Assembly (NCBI RefSeq): GCF_016756315.1
Contig: NZ_AP024235.1
Span: forward strand, 744,001-808,000
Source of the DNA: Alteromonas sp. KC3
Lineage (GTDB): Bacteria; Pseudomonadota; Gammaproteobacteria; Enterobacterales; Alteromonadaceae
DNA: 64,000 bases
Direction of reading: 5' to 3'
The position numbers and the translations under genes were made by a program. The notes below the pieces were generated by a model. It ran no database searches and was not told the DNA's origin. It saw only the letters and a program-made list of their open reading frames with translations. This document shows, piece by piece, positions 52,298 to 61,699 of this stretch. Position 1 is the first letter of the stretch. The number at the start of each line of letters is the position of its first letter.

Positions 52298-52505
52298 TTT
52301 TTTGTCCTTGTTTTGACTTAAAAGCGCATAAAAATGTAGGTCAGCAAAATGCGCAATTCATCACAGAAGTATTACAAAAAGGACACAGATCTCTGTCGTC
52401 TTAAAAACGAAGTATTAAAGTAGAATGAACAATTTTTTAATAGAAAGTGGAATAATTTTAAGCAACCTCCGGTCTTGATTATTAAGGGCAAAATAGGAGC
52501 TAGCT

Positions 52506-53243
52506 ATGATCCTTGTAATCTATAGTGACAACCAGTTTCAGCAAATCATTACGCAAAGCTTGAGCAAGCACGGATTCTTGCATGATGTGGTTTCAAATTA
52601 TCAAGCTGCACTGTCATTACTTGATGCTCAGCACTATTCACTCGTCATCGTACAGTCCCACGCGCAACAGTTTTGCTTAGACCGTATTGAACGTTTGGTA
52701 TTACAAAACCCAGACAGTTGGATTATGGCCGTTGACGGTCAGCAATTAACTAACGTGAGTGCTGATGAAGCGGATTATTTTGAGGTGGGCGTCGATGATT
52801 ACCTTGGAGGCGCATTCAACGAGCGTGTGTTTATCGCTCGAATTCGTTCGCATATGAGAAGGAGTATGCCAAGCCTTGACACAAGCCTTCAAAAAAACGC
52901 AGACAACAGCATTCAAGCTGGGCCCTTTAAAGTTGATTTACGCTATCACAGCGTTACGTTAAACGGACAAGCCCTATCGTTAACTGCTAGAGAGTTTACC
53001 CTTATTAACTACCTCTGCCGTCACCCAAATCAGGTTTTTTCGCGCAATCAGTTATTGAGTGACGTATGGGGCTACAACCATGAAGGGTATGAGCATACCG
53101 TTAACACCCACATCAATCGATTGCGTAATAAGTTAGATAATGTAGCCAGTATAGATAACGGCGCACAGCTCGTTGAAACCGTGTGGGGTGTAGGATATAA
53201 GTTGAACTTAACCGGCTACGTCGACAAAGCACTCAGTGCGTAA
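52506..53243 (+). CDS. atypical OmpR-family response regulator with degenerate receiver
   Basis: A 245-residue protein with a receiver-like domain (1-120) and a well-preserved winged-helix output domain (about 138-235; LSLTAREFTLINYLCRHPNQ, HTVNTHINRLRNKL, ETVWGVGYKL). In the receiver, the phospho-acceptor Asp is replaced by Gln (LVIVQ, Q50), the KPF lysine is replaced (YLGGAF), and only one acidic residue remains in the pocket (YSDN). Phosphorylation is therefore unlikely; it may act constitutively, by dimerisation or by ligand binding. No kinase gene is adjacent. It is divergent from the spondin-domain genes and convergent with mgtE. Confidence 0.88.
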   Translation: MILVIYSDNQFQQIITQSLSKHGFLHDVVSNYQAALSLLDAQHYSLVIVQSHAQQFCLDRIERLVLQNPDSWIMAVDGQQLTNVSADEADYFEVGVDDYLGGAFNERVFIARIRSHMRRSMPSLDTSLQKNADNSIQAGPFKVDLRYHSVTLNGQALSLTAREFTLINYLCRHPNQVFSRNQLLSDVWGYNHEGYEHTVNTHINRLRNKLDNVASIDNGAQLVETVWGVGYKLNLTGYVDKALSA

Positions 53244-53262
53244 TGTGTATTTCGCTGAAAGG

Positions 53263-54621
53263 TTAGATAAGGAAAAGGGTAGCGGTACCCAAGAAGGCGA
53301 AAATACCTACAACATCAGTGATGGTAGTCAGGATAACGCTACCTGCTAATGCAGGATCTATTTTTAAGCGTTTCATAATCATAGGTAAGGTTGCGCCTGC
53401 TAACGCTGCTGCAATCATATTGACTAGCATTGCAAAGGCGATAATTACTCCAAGCATATAGTCTTGTTTCCATAGCGCGATTACCGAGGCAATCAGTACT
53501 GCCCAAATAGCCCCATTTAAAAAGCCAATGGACATCTCTTTACTAATTAACCAGCGGGAGTTACTCGCGTTGACGTGACCAAGTGCCATACCGCGTATGA
53601 CCAGGGTAAGTGTTTGGTTACCTGCAACACCTCCCATGCTTGGCACAATAGTATTTAGAATTGCCAGCACGGCCAATTGACTTAAGGTAGCCTCGAATAA
53701 GTCGCTGACCATTGCCGCCATAAGGGCAGTGACTAAGTTAACCGCTAACCAAACAGAGCGACGTTTAGTGCTTTGCATGACTGGTGCAAAAGTATCTTCG
53801 TCATCGTCAAGACCCGCCATACTCATCATCGAGTGCTCTGCGTCTTCTCGGATAATATCGACTACGTCGTCAATAGTAATACGACCAACGAGACGATTGT
53901 TTTCATCTACCACAGGTGCTGATAACCAGTTATATCGCTCAAAGAGACTTGCCACTTCATCATCAGGCATATTAACGGGTATTGCTTCTGATTCTGTATC
54001 CATTACGTCAGACACTTTGTCATCTGTATCGGCGGTAAGTAAGCGGGTAACGGGGACAATACCAACAAGGTTATCGGTGCGATTTACTACATAAAAGGTA
54101 TCGGTATTCTCAGGCAGCTCGCCTTTTAAGCGTATATAGCGTAGAACAACGTCAATGGTAACATCTGGACGCAACGTAATTGTGTCCGTGTTCATAATGA
54201 AACCAGCGGTCTCTTCACCGTATGATAGTGCTTGCTCGGCACGCACCCTATCTTGGGCATCCATAGAGTCAAGAATATCTTGTAAAACGGTTTCCGGAAG
54301 GCTACTGAGCGTTTCGGCTAAGTCATCCGTGTCCATCTCTTCCAATGCATCAACAACATTAGCCGGAAGCATTTTAGCGATGATGCCATTACGCACGTCA
54401 TCAGAAAGCTCTTCTAATATATCACCGTGAAAATCGCCATCAATGAGCTCCCACAACTCATCACGAGTACGGCTGGGACTGGATTCAAGAATATGAGCAA
54501 CATCAGACGGGGGAAGTTCTAACAGAAGCTTACGCACAGACACGAATTGACCGTTGTTCAATGCACCATTTAATGCACGAAGCTGAGTCTGTACGTATTT
54601 GGAAACAAGCGCTTCTGCCAT
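53263..54621 (-). CDS. mgtE: magnesium transporter MgtE
   Basis: A 452-residue Mg2+ channel. The N-terminal superhelical domain (about 20-130, with LPPSDVAHILE and LEEMDTDDLAETLSSLP), two CBS domains (about 135-260; TDTFYVVNRTDNLVGIVPV, WLSAPVVDENNRLVGRITIDD) and five C-terminal helices are all present, including the pore-region GVAGNQTLTLVIRG and the final GSVILTTITDVVG. In known MgtE proteins the cytoplasmic domains close the pore at high Mg2+. It lies downstream of ptsO, separated by a 200-nt leader with strong stem-loops. Confidence 0.95.
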   Translation of the reverse strand: MAEALVSKYVQTQLRALNGALNNGQFVSVRKLLLELPPSDVAHILESSPSRTRDELWELIDGDFHGDILEELSDDVRNGIIAKMLPANVVDALEEMDTDDLAETLSSLPETVLQDILDSMDAQDRVRAEQALSYGEETAGFIMNTDTITLRPDVTIDVVLRYIRLKGELPENTDTFYVVNRTDNLVGIVPVTRLLTADTDDKVSDVMDTESEAIPVNMPDDEVASLFERYNWLSAPVVDENNRLVGRITIDDVVDIIREDAEHSMMSMAGLDDDEDTFAPVMQSTKRRSVWLAVNLVTALMAAMVSDLFEATLSQLAVLAILNTIVPSMGGVAGNQTLTLVIRGMALGHVNASNSRWLISKEMSIGFLNGAIWAVLIASVIALWKQDYMLGVIIAFAMLVNMIAAALAGATLPMIMKRLKIDPALAGSVILTTITDVVGIFAFLGTATLFLI

Positions 54622-54669
54622 AAGTAGCGAGTCCTACTAAGCTAAACTGAGATTAGATGAAACGAGCTC

Positions 54670-54750
54670 ATCCCAATTTGTCTACAGTGCAATTTGGGAT
54701 TTATGCAGTAGAATATCGCAATTGTGATGAAGCTGTCATGACAATTGCGA
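54670..54750 (-). other. structured leader region upstream of mgtE
   Basis: Two stem-loops lie in the gap between ptsO and mgtE: ATCCCAA/TTGGGAT (54670-54700) and a perfect 10-bp TCGCAATTGT/ACAATTGCGA (54716-54750, 15-nt loop). A near-palindrome CATAATGAC-GTTATTATG follows just beyond (54752-54769). No U-tract is seen, so they are more likely a leader structure or operator for mgtE than a terminator of ptsO. Confidence 0.4.
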
Positions 54751-54821
54751 GCATAATGACGTTATTATGACTAAGTGTTGTTTATTTCGCCAATTCAAGT
54801 GCTTGTATTGGACGGGAGCAC

Positions 54822-55094
54822 TTACTCGGCCTCGTTGAATTTGCCTTCAATTAGTTGCTCAATAGCTGCCATGGCTTCTTCGGCATCACTGCCTTGCACG
54901 ACAACGTTGACCTGTTCACCTTGATGACTTTCAAGCATCATTAGTCCCAGCACACTATTTGCGTCAGCTTCCTTGTCACCCTTTTTAAGCACAATTTTGG
55001 CGTCAAATTGGTTGGCTAGTTGTACCAGTTGCGTGGCAGCACGGGCATGAAGCCCCAATTTATTAACGATTGTGAGTGTTTTCTCAATAATCAT
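54822..55094 (-). CDS. ptsO: nitrogen-PTS phosphocarrier protein NPr
   Basis: HPr-family phosphocarrier of the nitrogen-related PTS, relaying phosphate from EI-Ntr to EIIA-Ntr (PtsN, encoded three genes away). The active-site histidine is H16 in LGLHARAA, and the regulatory-serine region reads DANSVLGLMML. The frame extends upstream to 55202, but the ATG at 55094 gives the 90-residue family length and overlaps the rapZ stop as TAATG, indicating coupled translation. Confidence 0.94.
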   Translation of the reverse strand: MIIEKTLTIVNKLGLHARAATQLVQLANQFDAKIVLKKGDKEADANSVLGLMMLESHQGEQVNVVVQGSDAEEAMAAIEQLIEGKFNEAE

Positions 55095-55939
55095 TACTGG
55101 TTCAACTCTCTGTGACGGATTTGAACGTCTGGATGAATTTCCAAAAATGTTTTTGATAACGCTTGGGCGATGTATACCGAGCGATGCTGTCCGCCAGTAC
55201 AACCAATTGCCACGGTGACATAACTGCGATTATTGCGCTCTAAATGTGGAAGCCACGTTGTGATCAGGTTCTGTATTTGCCAAATAAATTTTGTTACTAC
55301 AGGTTGAGAACCTAAAAATACTTCAACAGGCGCGTCTAGCCCAGTCAAGTGCTTTAAATCGGGTTCCCAATGAGGGTTGGGCAAAAAACGCGCATCAAAT
55401 ACATAGTCTGCATCTTTGGGAATGCCGTGCTTAAAGCCGAATGACTCAAACACAAGCACTAATCGCGAGCTTTTCTTACCAAGAATACGTTCGCGTATTA
55501 GCTCAGCGAGTTGATGAATAGTGAGTTTGTCGGTATCCAAATAGAGATCGGCTCGCTCGACAATAGGGGCCAGCAGCGCTGACTCTGCGCGAATGGCTTC
55601 AGAGAGAGACTTGTTGAGCTTGGCCAGCGGGTGCAATCTGCGTGTTTCGCTAAAACGCTTAACGAGCACATCATCACTAGCATCAATATACACAATGGTC
55701 ATCGACCAAGACGAAGGCAGGTAATCAAGTATTTCAACTAAATCGTCTGGATTTTTAGGCAGGTTACGTACGTCTATGCTAACGGCGACTTGGTCGTATT
55801 CATCAACCACTGTGTGCGTTAGCGTAGGGAGCAAGTTAACCGGAATATTGTCAACGCAGTAATACCCTAAGTCTTCAAGAGCGCGCAGTGCAATTGATTT
55901 TCCTGAGCCCGAACGACCACTGATAATAATCAGCTTCAC
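55094..55939 (-). CDS. rapZ: RNase adapter protein RapZ
   Basis: RNA-binding adaptor with an N-terminal P-loop (GRSGSGKS, residues 8-15) and the C-terminal GCTGGQHRSV that forms the ligand-sensing pocket. In enteric bacteria it directs RNase E to the small RNA GlmZ and so tunes GlmS and cell-envelope precursor supply in response to glucosamine-6-phosphate. At 281 residues it is of standard length. It lies in the conserved rpoN-hpf-ptsN-rapZ-ptsO order. Confidence 0.95.
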   Translation of the reverse strand: MKLIIISGRSGSGKSIALRALEDLGYYCVDNIPVNLLPTLTHTVVDEYDQVAVSIDVRNLPKNPDDLVEILDYLPSSWSMTIVYIDASDDVLVKRFSETRRLHPLAKLNKSLSEAIRAESALLAPIVERADLYLDTDKLTIHQLAELIRERILGKKSSRLVLVFESFGFKHGIPKDADYVFDARFLPNPHWEPDLKHLTGLDAPVEVFLGSQPVVTKFIWQIQNLITTWLPHLERNNRSYVTVAIGCTGGQHRSVYIAQALSKTFLEIHPDVQIRHRELNQ

Positions 55940-55997
55940 TTATATTCTCCCTTTACACTGATAAGCGCTTAATGCAGTAATGTTGTATAGCAGCGAG

Positions 55998-56441
55998 TTA
56001 CGCTAACGCATTTATAATGTCATCGCTTGTGGTAGCACGCCTTATTGCCTTAATAGTGTCTTTATTACTCAGTTTGCCAGCGACTGTGGCTAGTGTTTGT
56101 AGATGACCTTCGGTTTGTTCTTCAGGTACTAATAGTGCAAAGAAAATATCGACAGGTTTTTCATCTAGCGCATCAAAATCAATAGCTGGTGTGCTGGTAA
56201 CAACAATGGCAATAACTCTATCAAGGCCAGCTAAGCGACCATGGGGAAGGGCAATGCCGTTTCCGATACCTGTGCTACCCATTCGTTCTCTCGCCAACAA
56301 ACTATTCAGTACTGTCGACTGGTCGATATGCGCGTTGTTCTTCGCAGCAATATCGGCAATGATCTCTAAAATACGCTTTTTACTATTACATTGAACCGCA
56401 CATTCAGTGCGGTCCAGACTTACGATGGCTTGTATATCCAT
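55998..56441 (-). CDS. ptsN: nitrogen-PTS EIIA component PtsN
   Basis: EIIA of the fructose type, phosphorylated on H67 (IALPHGRLAGL). It regulates potassium uptake, phosphate and nitrogen metabolism by protein-protein contact rather than sugar transport. The 147-residue length and the N-terminal DIQAIVSLDRTECAVQCNSKK are typical. It follows hpf by 13 nt and precedes rapZ. Confidence 0.95.
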   Translation of the reverse strand: MDIQAIVSLDRTECAVQCNSKKRILEIIADIAAKNNAHIDQSTVLNSLLARERMGSTGIGNGIALPHGRLAGLDRVIAIVVTSTPAIDFDALDEKPVDIFFALLVPEEQTEGHLQTLATVAGKLSNKDTIKAIRRATTSDDIINALA

Positions 56442-56454
56442 ACTTAATTAACTA

Positions 56455-56742
56455 CTAGTGCTTTTTAAGTTTTTCCTTATGCTTGATTACCTGCCGGTCG
56501 AGTTTATCAACCATGCTGTCAATCGCCGCATACATGTCGGTATTTTCTGAGGATGCGAATACTTCAGCGCCACTTAAGTGAACTGTCGCTTCTGCTTTTT
56601 GGTTTAATTTTTCAACGTTCAGGATGACATGCACATTAGAAATGTGATCAAAGTGACGTTCAAGTTTGCTGAACTTCGTATCGACATAATTACGCAAAGA
56701 GTCGGTGATTTCGACATGATGACCAGTAAGGTTGATTTGCAT
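56455..56742 (-). CDS. hpf: ribosome hibernation promoting factor HPF
   Basis: A 95-residue short-form HPF/YfiA family protein that binds the 30S subunit and promotes 100S ribosome dimers in stationary phase. The sequence starts MQINLTGHHVEITDSLRNYV, has the beta strand AEATVHLSGAEVFAS, then MYAAIDSMVDKLDRQVIKHKEK. There is no long C-terminal dimerisation domain, so partner factors such as RMF would be needed for dimers. The gene lies between rpoN and ptsN. Confidence 0.95.
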   Translation of the reverse strand: MQINLTGHHVEITDSLRNYVDTKFSKLERHFDHISNVHVILNVEKLNQKAEATVHLSGAEVFASSENTDMYAAIDSMVDKLDRQVIKHKEKLKKH

Positions 56743-56771
56743 ATTTCGTCTTCCTTATATTATTAAGCCCG

Positions 56772-58268
56772 TTAAATAAGGCTCTTGCGTTGGTTCGACG
56801 GCGGGATCGATAACGATTCCCGGTACTTTGCTATTGTCCGCCGGGCAACTTTAATGCCTTGCTCGGCCAACAATGAAGCAATCTTGCTATCACTTAGTGG
56901 TTTACTGGGTTTTTCAGCTGCCACCAGTTTTTTGATCAATGCACGAATGGCGGTTGATGAACATTCACCACCTGACTCCGTTGCAACATGGCTAGAGAAG
57001 AAATACTTCAACTCGAAGATGCCACGAGGGGTATGCATGTATTTTTGTGTTGTCACACGTGAAATAGTCGATTCGTGCATATCTACCATTTCTGCGACAT
57101 CATTTAATACCATTGGTTTCATCATTTCTGGGCCATGTTCAAAAAAGCCCATTTGTTGCTGCACAATACAATTTGCTACCTTCATCAGTGTGTCGTTACG
57201 CGACTCTAGGCTTTTGATAAACCACTTGGCTTCTTGCATGTGTGAGCGGATAAATTGTGAATCGCTACTGTTCTTTGCACGGCGACTCATTGCGGCATAT
57301 TGTTGATTGACGCTAAGTTTTGGCAGGCTATCAGGGTTCAGCTCAACCACCCAACGGCCATTCTTTTTGGTAACCGATACATCTGGAATAACGTACTCAG
57401 GTTCTTTAGTAACTAAAGCACTACCTGGGCGAGGATTCAAGGTTTGCAGCAAACGCATAGCCTCGCGAAGCTGATCTTCTTTCAATCGGCTCTTGCGCAT
57501 TAAGGTGCGGTAATCTTTGCTGCTCAGCAAATCAGAATAGTCTTCTATTAACTGCTTTGCCTCGGCAAGCCATGGTGTATCATCTGCGAATTGGCGAAGC
57601 TGTACCATCAAGCACTCTTGTGGGGTGCGCGAACCAGAACCAATGGGATCGAACATTTGAATGCGCTTTAATACACATTCTACTTCGTCCATTTCAATGA
57701 GTTCCTCTTCATCTTCGCCAGAGGCTTCTTGCGCGTTAACCGCCTCTAAAATCTCTTCAAGAGTAACGGTTAGATACCCTGACTCATCGATAGAATCAAT
57801 GATAGCCATTGCAATGGCACGGTCGGTGTCAGAAAAAGGGGTGAGGCGCATCTGCCACAATAGATGTTCTTGTATGTCCTCAGTCGTTTCACCTTGGAAA
57901 ATTTGTTCGTCGTCACTGGCAGGTCCTGGTGCCGGCGCAGACGATGCTGAATAATACTCATCCCATGTGCTATCGATTGGCAATTCGTCTGGAAGATCAT
58001 TTTTTTCTAGTGCATCGCCAGCTTCCAAAGTATCACTTGATGCAGTGGCAGAAGCTTCTACCCCACTGTCATCATTATCGATGTTATTTTTTTCAAGCTG
58101 AGGCTCGTCGTGGCCTTCTTCAACTTCTAATAGCGGGTTTGAATCCAACGCTTCTTGAATTTCTTGTTGAAGATCGAGCGTAGAAAGCTGCAACAGTTTA
58201 ATGGCCTGCTGCAACTGAGGTGTCATGGTGAGTTGTTGGCTAAATTTTAGCTGTAAAGATGGTTTCAT
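56772..58268 (-). CDS. rpoN: RNA polymerase sigma-54 factor RpoN
   Basis: Sigma-54, which recognises -24/-12 promoters and needs an AAA+ activator. The N-terminal activator-interacting region ([21 protein letters not shown]) is followed by an acidic linker (about 50-125), the core-binding domain, the helix-turn-helix ([21 protein letters not shown]) and the RpoN box [12 protein letters not shown] near the C-terminus. The length of 498 residues is normal. It lies downstream of lptB and upstream of hpf, as across Proteobacteria. Confidence 0.96.
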   Translation of the reverse strand: MKPSLQLKFSQQLTMTPQLQQAIKLLQLSTLDLQQEIQEALDSNPLLEVEEGHDEPQLEKNNIDNDDSGVEASATASSDTLEAGDALEKNDLPDELPIDSTWDEYYSASSAPAPGPASDDEQIFQGETTEDIQEHLLWQMRLTPFSDTDRAIAMAIIDSIDESGYLTVTLEEILEAVNAQEASGEDEEELIEMDEVECVLKRIQMFDPIGSGSRTPQECLMVQLRQFADDTPWLAEAKQLIEDYSDLLSSKDYRTLMRKSRLKEDQLREAMRLLQTLNPRPGSALVTKEPEYVIPDVSVTKKNGRWVVELNPDSLPKLSVNQQYAAMSRRAKNSSDSQFIRSHMQEAKWFIKSLESRNDTLMKVANCIVQQQMGFFEHGPEMMKPMVLNDVAEMVDMHESTISRVTTQKYMHTPRGIFELKYFFSSHVATESGGECSSTAIRALIKKLVAAEKPSKPLSDSKIASLLAEQGIKVARRTIAKYRESLSIPPSNQRKSLI

Positions 58269-58341
58269 CTACGTCTTATTTAAATGCTCTAAATTGAATA
58301 TACCTGAGCGAGATTGAAAAATGACAATCCGGTTACACTAA

Positions 58342-59067
58342 CTATAGCCTGAATTGTTCGCCTAGGTATACATCCCTTACTTTTTGATTACTTAAAACCT
58401 GTTCCGCAGTTCCTTGCGCAATAAGCTCGCCATGACTCACAATGTACGCTTTTTCACAAACATCCAATGTTTCTCGTACGTTGTGGTCAGTGATAAGGAT
58501 ACCGATACCCCTATCTCGAAGATGTTGAATAATCTTCTTTATATCATTTACTGATATTGGATCAACACCAGCAAAAGGTTCATCCAATAAAATAAATTGT
58601 GGTTTAGCTGCAAGGGCGCGCGCAATTTCCACTCGGCGGCGTTCTCCCCCTGACAAACTCATCCCCGTACTATTACGTATATGGTTAATATTAAATTCAT
58701 CAAGTAGCGCATCGGCTTCTTCTTCTTGCTGTTGTGAATTCAAATCTTTACGGGTTTGTAAAATTGCCATGATATTTTCATGCACAGTGAGCTTTCTAAA
58801 TATAGATGCTTCCTGCGGGAGATAGCCAATTCCGCGGCGTGCACGCTCATGCATGGGCTGATGTGTTAACTCGTTGTCGTCAATTTCAATGGCGCCCTTA
58901 TCAAGGGGAACAAGCCCAACAATCATATAAAATGTTGTGGTCTTACCAGCACCATTTGGGCCTAACAGCCCTACAATTTGACCTGTCGATACACTGAGGC
59001 TGACATCTCGGACAACCTGGCGTGATTTATACGCCTTAGCAAGGTTTCTTGCGCTCAAAGTAGCCAT
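58342..59067 (-). CDS. lptB: LPS export ABC transporter ATP-binding protein LptB
   Basis: ATPase that powers extraction of LPS from the inner membrane with LptFG and its delivery to the LptC-LptA-LptD bridge. The Walker A is GPNGAGKTT (36-44), the signature is LSGGERRR and the Walker B is [12 protein letters not shown], with a switch histidine in [11 protein letters not shown]. It is 241 residues. It starts 2 nt after lptA. Confidence 0.96.
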   Translation of the reverse strand: MATLSARNLAKAYKSRQVVRDVSLSVSTGQIVGLLGPNGAGKTTTFYMIVGLVPLDKGAIEIDDNELTHQPMHERARRGIGYLPQEASIFRKLTVHENIMAILQTRKDLNSQQQEEEADALLDEFNINHIRNSTGMSLSGGERRRVEIARALAAKPQFILLDEPFAGVDPISVNDIKKIIQHLRDRGIGILITDHNVRETLDVCEKAYIVSHGELIAQGTAEQVLSNQKVRDVYLGEQFRL

Positions 59068-59069
59068 TG

Positions 59070-59624
59070 CTATTGGTTGCCCTCGTTATCTTGTTCGTTG
59101 TCCTTAGCATTCGTCTTGCGAATCGCTTCAGGAGTGAAAACAGTTGTCACTCTCCCTTCACCGTTGTCGTCATCGCCACCGGTTGCAAGCAGTTGCTCGG
59201 TAATCATATCAAAGGTAATACTGTCACCTTTTACCATACTGGTGTCTTGTTTTAGTTCAGCCTTCCCTGTAAGCGATATCACCCGATTAATCACTTCGTA
59301 GCGAATTTCATTCGCCTTAGCGGATACTGGCGTTCCATCTTCAAGCTCTTGTGTATAGCTCGCAGGGTTACCGCGTGCGACAAACACTTCTCTGCCTTCG
59401 CCCGCTGTCGCGATAACTTCAACTTCGTCGGCATTAATCACAAGCGAGCCTTGAGTAATTAGAACATCATCTTTGAACAACGATGTTTTATTTTTTCCAT
59501 CAACAAATTGTGACTTAGCGTCGACTTTTATTGGCTTAGAAAAGTCATCTTCACTAGCGAAAACGGAACCACTAGCCAACGCTAAAATTAAGCTAGTTGC
59601 TAGGGGAATAAGTGGTTTGTACAT
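59070..59624 (-). CDS. lptA: LPS transport periplasmic protein LptA
   Basis: Periplasmic beta-jellyroll protein that oligomerises to bridge LptC and LptD. The core is seen as [37 protein letters not shown] and [18 protein letters not shown]. The frame opens at 59687; I choose the ATG at 59624 (184 residues) because it gives a normal signal peptide (SGSVFA-S), though 59639 is also possible and neither has a strong Shine-Dalgarno. It overlaps the end of lptC by 32 nt. Confidence 0.92.
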   Translation of the reverse strand: MYKPLIPLATSLILALASGSVFASEDDFSKPIKVDAKSQFVDGKNKTSLFKDDVLITQGSLVINADEVEVIATAGEGREVFVARGNPASYTQELEDGTPVSAKANEIRYEVINRVISLTGKAELKQDTSMVKGDSITFDMITEQLLATGGDDDNGEGRVTTVFTPEAIRKTNAKDNEQDNEGNQ

Positions 59625-60171
59625 GATCGATAAGCTCATATTCTTGGGTGCGTAAGTTTGCATTAAACCCATTGCTTTGAATGACATATTGCGACCCCAG
59701 TATCTCTACTGGTTGATCAGATGTCATCTGCTTGTTGTCTAAATTAATCTGAATGTATTGTGTCGTAATGGTTTTGACAAAGTCATCTGTAGTTTGGTTC
59801 TCTATCTGTACGTTATTTTCAAGCTGAATCAGCTCGTTGTTGTACAATGTACCTTCCACAGCGGTAACGACCCACGGTGACGTAGCGTTATCAGTATAAA
59901 GTGTGTAGCGTGGCGCACGGAACAATACAAAGCCAAGTTGATCGTAGTGCTCCATCGATTCAGCAAACACCTTATGGTTGAGCTGTCCGTCTTGATTATA
60001 AAGAGTCGTAGTAAGATTTTTTGCCTTATACGCGGGTTTTAATGCATCAAGTTCGCCGCTATTTCTTACTTCTGGCGGCTCTTCCATCCACGTGGGTAAA
60101 TACATTAGTAGCGCCAATATAAATAGCGCAGAAATGCTCAGTCCCAGCCGATTGAAGCCAAATTGGCTCAT
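59593..60171 (-). CDS. lptC: LPS export protein LptC
   Basis: Inner-membrane-anchored bitopic protein that receives LPS from LptB2FG and passes it to LptA. A single N-terminal helix (LGLSISALFILALLMYL) is followed by a periplasmic jellyroll (KNLTTTLYNQDGQLNHKVFAESMEHY, then GSQYVIQSNGFNANL). It is 192 residues, as in other bacteria. It overlaps kdsC by 4 nt and lptA by 32 nt. Confidence 0.93.
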   Translation of the reverse strand: MSQFGFNRLGLSISALFILALLMYLPTWMEEPPEVRNSGELDALKPAYKAKNLTTTLYNQDGQLNHKVFAESMEHYDQLGFVLFRAPRYTLYTDNATSPWVVTAVEGTLYNNELIQLENNVQIENQTTDDFVKTITTQYIQINLDNKQMTSDQPVEILGSQYVIQSNGFNANLRTQEYELIDHVQTTYSPSN

Positions 60172-60716
60172 ACACTCGCTCCAAAAATACCTTGTTCAAC
60201 CCCTTTGGCTTGCAGGATTGTGTCAGAAATCTCGCGCACAGCTCCAAATCCACCTGGGAGCGTAGTTTTCCAGTTGGCTTGTTTAGCGACAAAAGGGTGG
60301 GCATCTGAAACTGCAATTTTTACACTTGCATGGGCAAACATACCTGTGTCAGGCATGTCGTCGCCAACAGTGGCAACATTATCGGGGCGCAATGACAATT
60401 CAGTCATTAGGGCTTGTAGTGCGGCAGACTTATTTTCTTCGCCTTGAATGATATGCGCTACGTTAAGCGCCTTCATGCGGTTTTCCACAATGGTAGAGCG
60501 ACGCCCCGTAATTACTGCTACGTTAACGCCATGACTCACTAAGGCCTTTACGCCGTAGCCATCTCGGGTGTGAAATGCTTTGAGCTCTTCACCATCATTG
60601 CCCAGATAAATGCGCCCATCAGAAAAAACACCATCTACATCACATACCAGCAGTTTAATATCTGCAAGACGCTTAAAGAGCGTGTCATCTAATTCGGTAT
60701 ATAACGTTGTCGTCAT
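60168..60716 (-). CDS. kdsC: 3-deoxy-D-manno-octulosonate 8-phosphate phosphatase KdsC
   Basis: HAD phosphatase that removes phosphate from Kdo 8-phosphate in the Kdo pathway of LPS inner core synthesis. The DxD nucleophile pair is D26 and D28 (LVCDVDGVFSDG), followed by the ITGRRS and VGDDMPD motifs. The 182-residue length and absence of a cap domain are typical of tetrameric KdsC. It starts immediately after the kdsD stop. Confidence 0.95.
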   Translation of the reverse strand: MTTTLYTELDDTLFKRLADIKLLVCDVDGVFSDGRIYLGNDGEELKAFHTRDGYGVKALVSHGVNVAVITGRRSTIVENRMKALNVAHIIQGEENKSAALQALMTELSLRPDNVATVGDDMPDTGMFAHASVKIAVSDAHPFVAKQANWKTTLPGGFGAVREISDTILQAKGVEQGIFGASV

Positions 60717-61697
60717 TTACAGCACCCCCGCTTTTAATAGCATATGCATGTTGAAGGCGCCGATGGGTTTGCGATCGTTGTCAACCACCATCAATGCACT
60801 AATTTTATGGCTTTCCATTAGGTTTAATGCTTCAACCGCTAGCTCTTCTTGAGTGGTTGTTTTCCCGCCTCGTGTCATAACGTCAATAACTTGGGCGCTA
60901 TGTAAATCAACCCGCGCATCTAAAATACGACGCAAGTCTCCGTCTGTAAATACGCCAAGCAAAATTCCGGCACTATCAATAATGCCTGTCATTCCTAATC
61001 CTTTTTTAGAAATTTCAAGGAGTGCTTCGGCAACGGTTGCATCTGACTTTGTTAGCGGAATATCACTACCCGAGAGCATTATGTCGCCTACTTTAAGCAG
61101 TAGCTTACGGCCCAAGCTTCCACCTGGGTGTGACAATGCAAAGTCGTCAGATGTGAACCCTTTCTTATCTAACAATGCAACTGCGAGTGCATCCCCCATA
61201 ACTAATGTTGCTGTTGTACTTGAGGTTGGCGCTAAGCCTAGTGAGCAAGCCTCTTGCTCGACGCTAATATCAAGCACGATATCAGCGTATTGGCCTAGCG
61301 AGCTTTGTGCACTGTTTGTCATGGCGACAACTCGTATTCCTAAGCGTTTCACAACGGGCAGCAAGTTAACAATTTCGCTCGTCTCTCCCGAATTGGAGAT
61401 TGCGAGCAATACATCGCCCTTACTCAACATGCCTAGATCACCATGGTTTGCTTCGCCAGGGTGCATGAAAAAAGAGGGGGTACCTGTGCTGGCAAGTGTT
61501 GCAGCAATCTTATTGCCAATATGACCGGATTTTCCCATTCCCGAAACAACGACTTTACCCGTACAGGAAAACAGAATGTCACACGCTTTCTCAAAATCTT
61601 CATTTAAGCGACTGGCAAGATTTTCGATAGCGCTAGCTTCAATATCGATAACGCGTTTTGCAGAGGCAATGTAGGTGTTTTGTAATTCGTTATTCAT
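60717..61697 (-). CDS. kdsD: arabinose-5-phosphate isomerase KdsD
   Basis: Converts ribulose 5-phosphate to arabinose 5-phosphate, the first step to Kdo. The SIS domain (about 40-175) has GMGKSGHIGNKIAATLASTG, HPGEANHGDLGM and ISNSGETSEI. Two CBS domains fill the C-terminal half (about 205-326). It is 326 residues. It lies between yrbG and kdsC as in E. coli. Confidence 0.95.
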   Translation of the reverse strand: MNNELQNTYIASAKRVIDIEASAIENLASRLNEDFEKACDILFSCTGKVVVSGMGKSGHIGNKIAATLASTGTPSFFMHPGEANHGDLGMLSKGDVLLAISNSGETSEIVNLLPVVKRLGIRVVAMTNSAQSSLGQYADIVLDISVEQEACSLGLAPTSSTTATLVMGDALAVALLDKKGFTSDDFALSHPGGSLGRKLLLKVGDIMLSGSDIPLTKSDATVAEALLEISKKGLGMTGIIDSAGILLGVFTDGDLRRILDARVDLHSAQVIDVMTRGGKTTTQEELAVEALNLMESHKISALMVVDNDRKPIGAFNMHMLLKAGVL

Positions 61698-61699
61698 GA

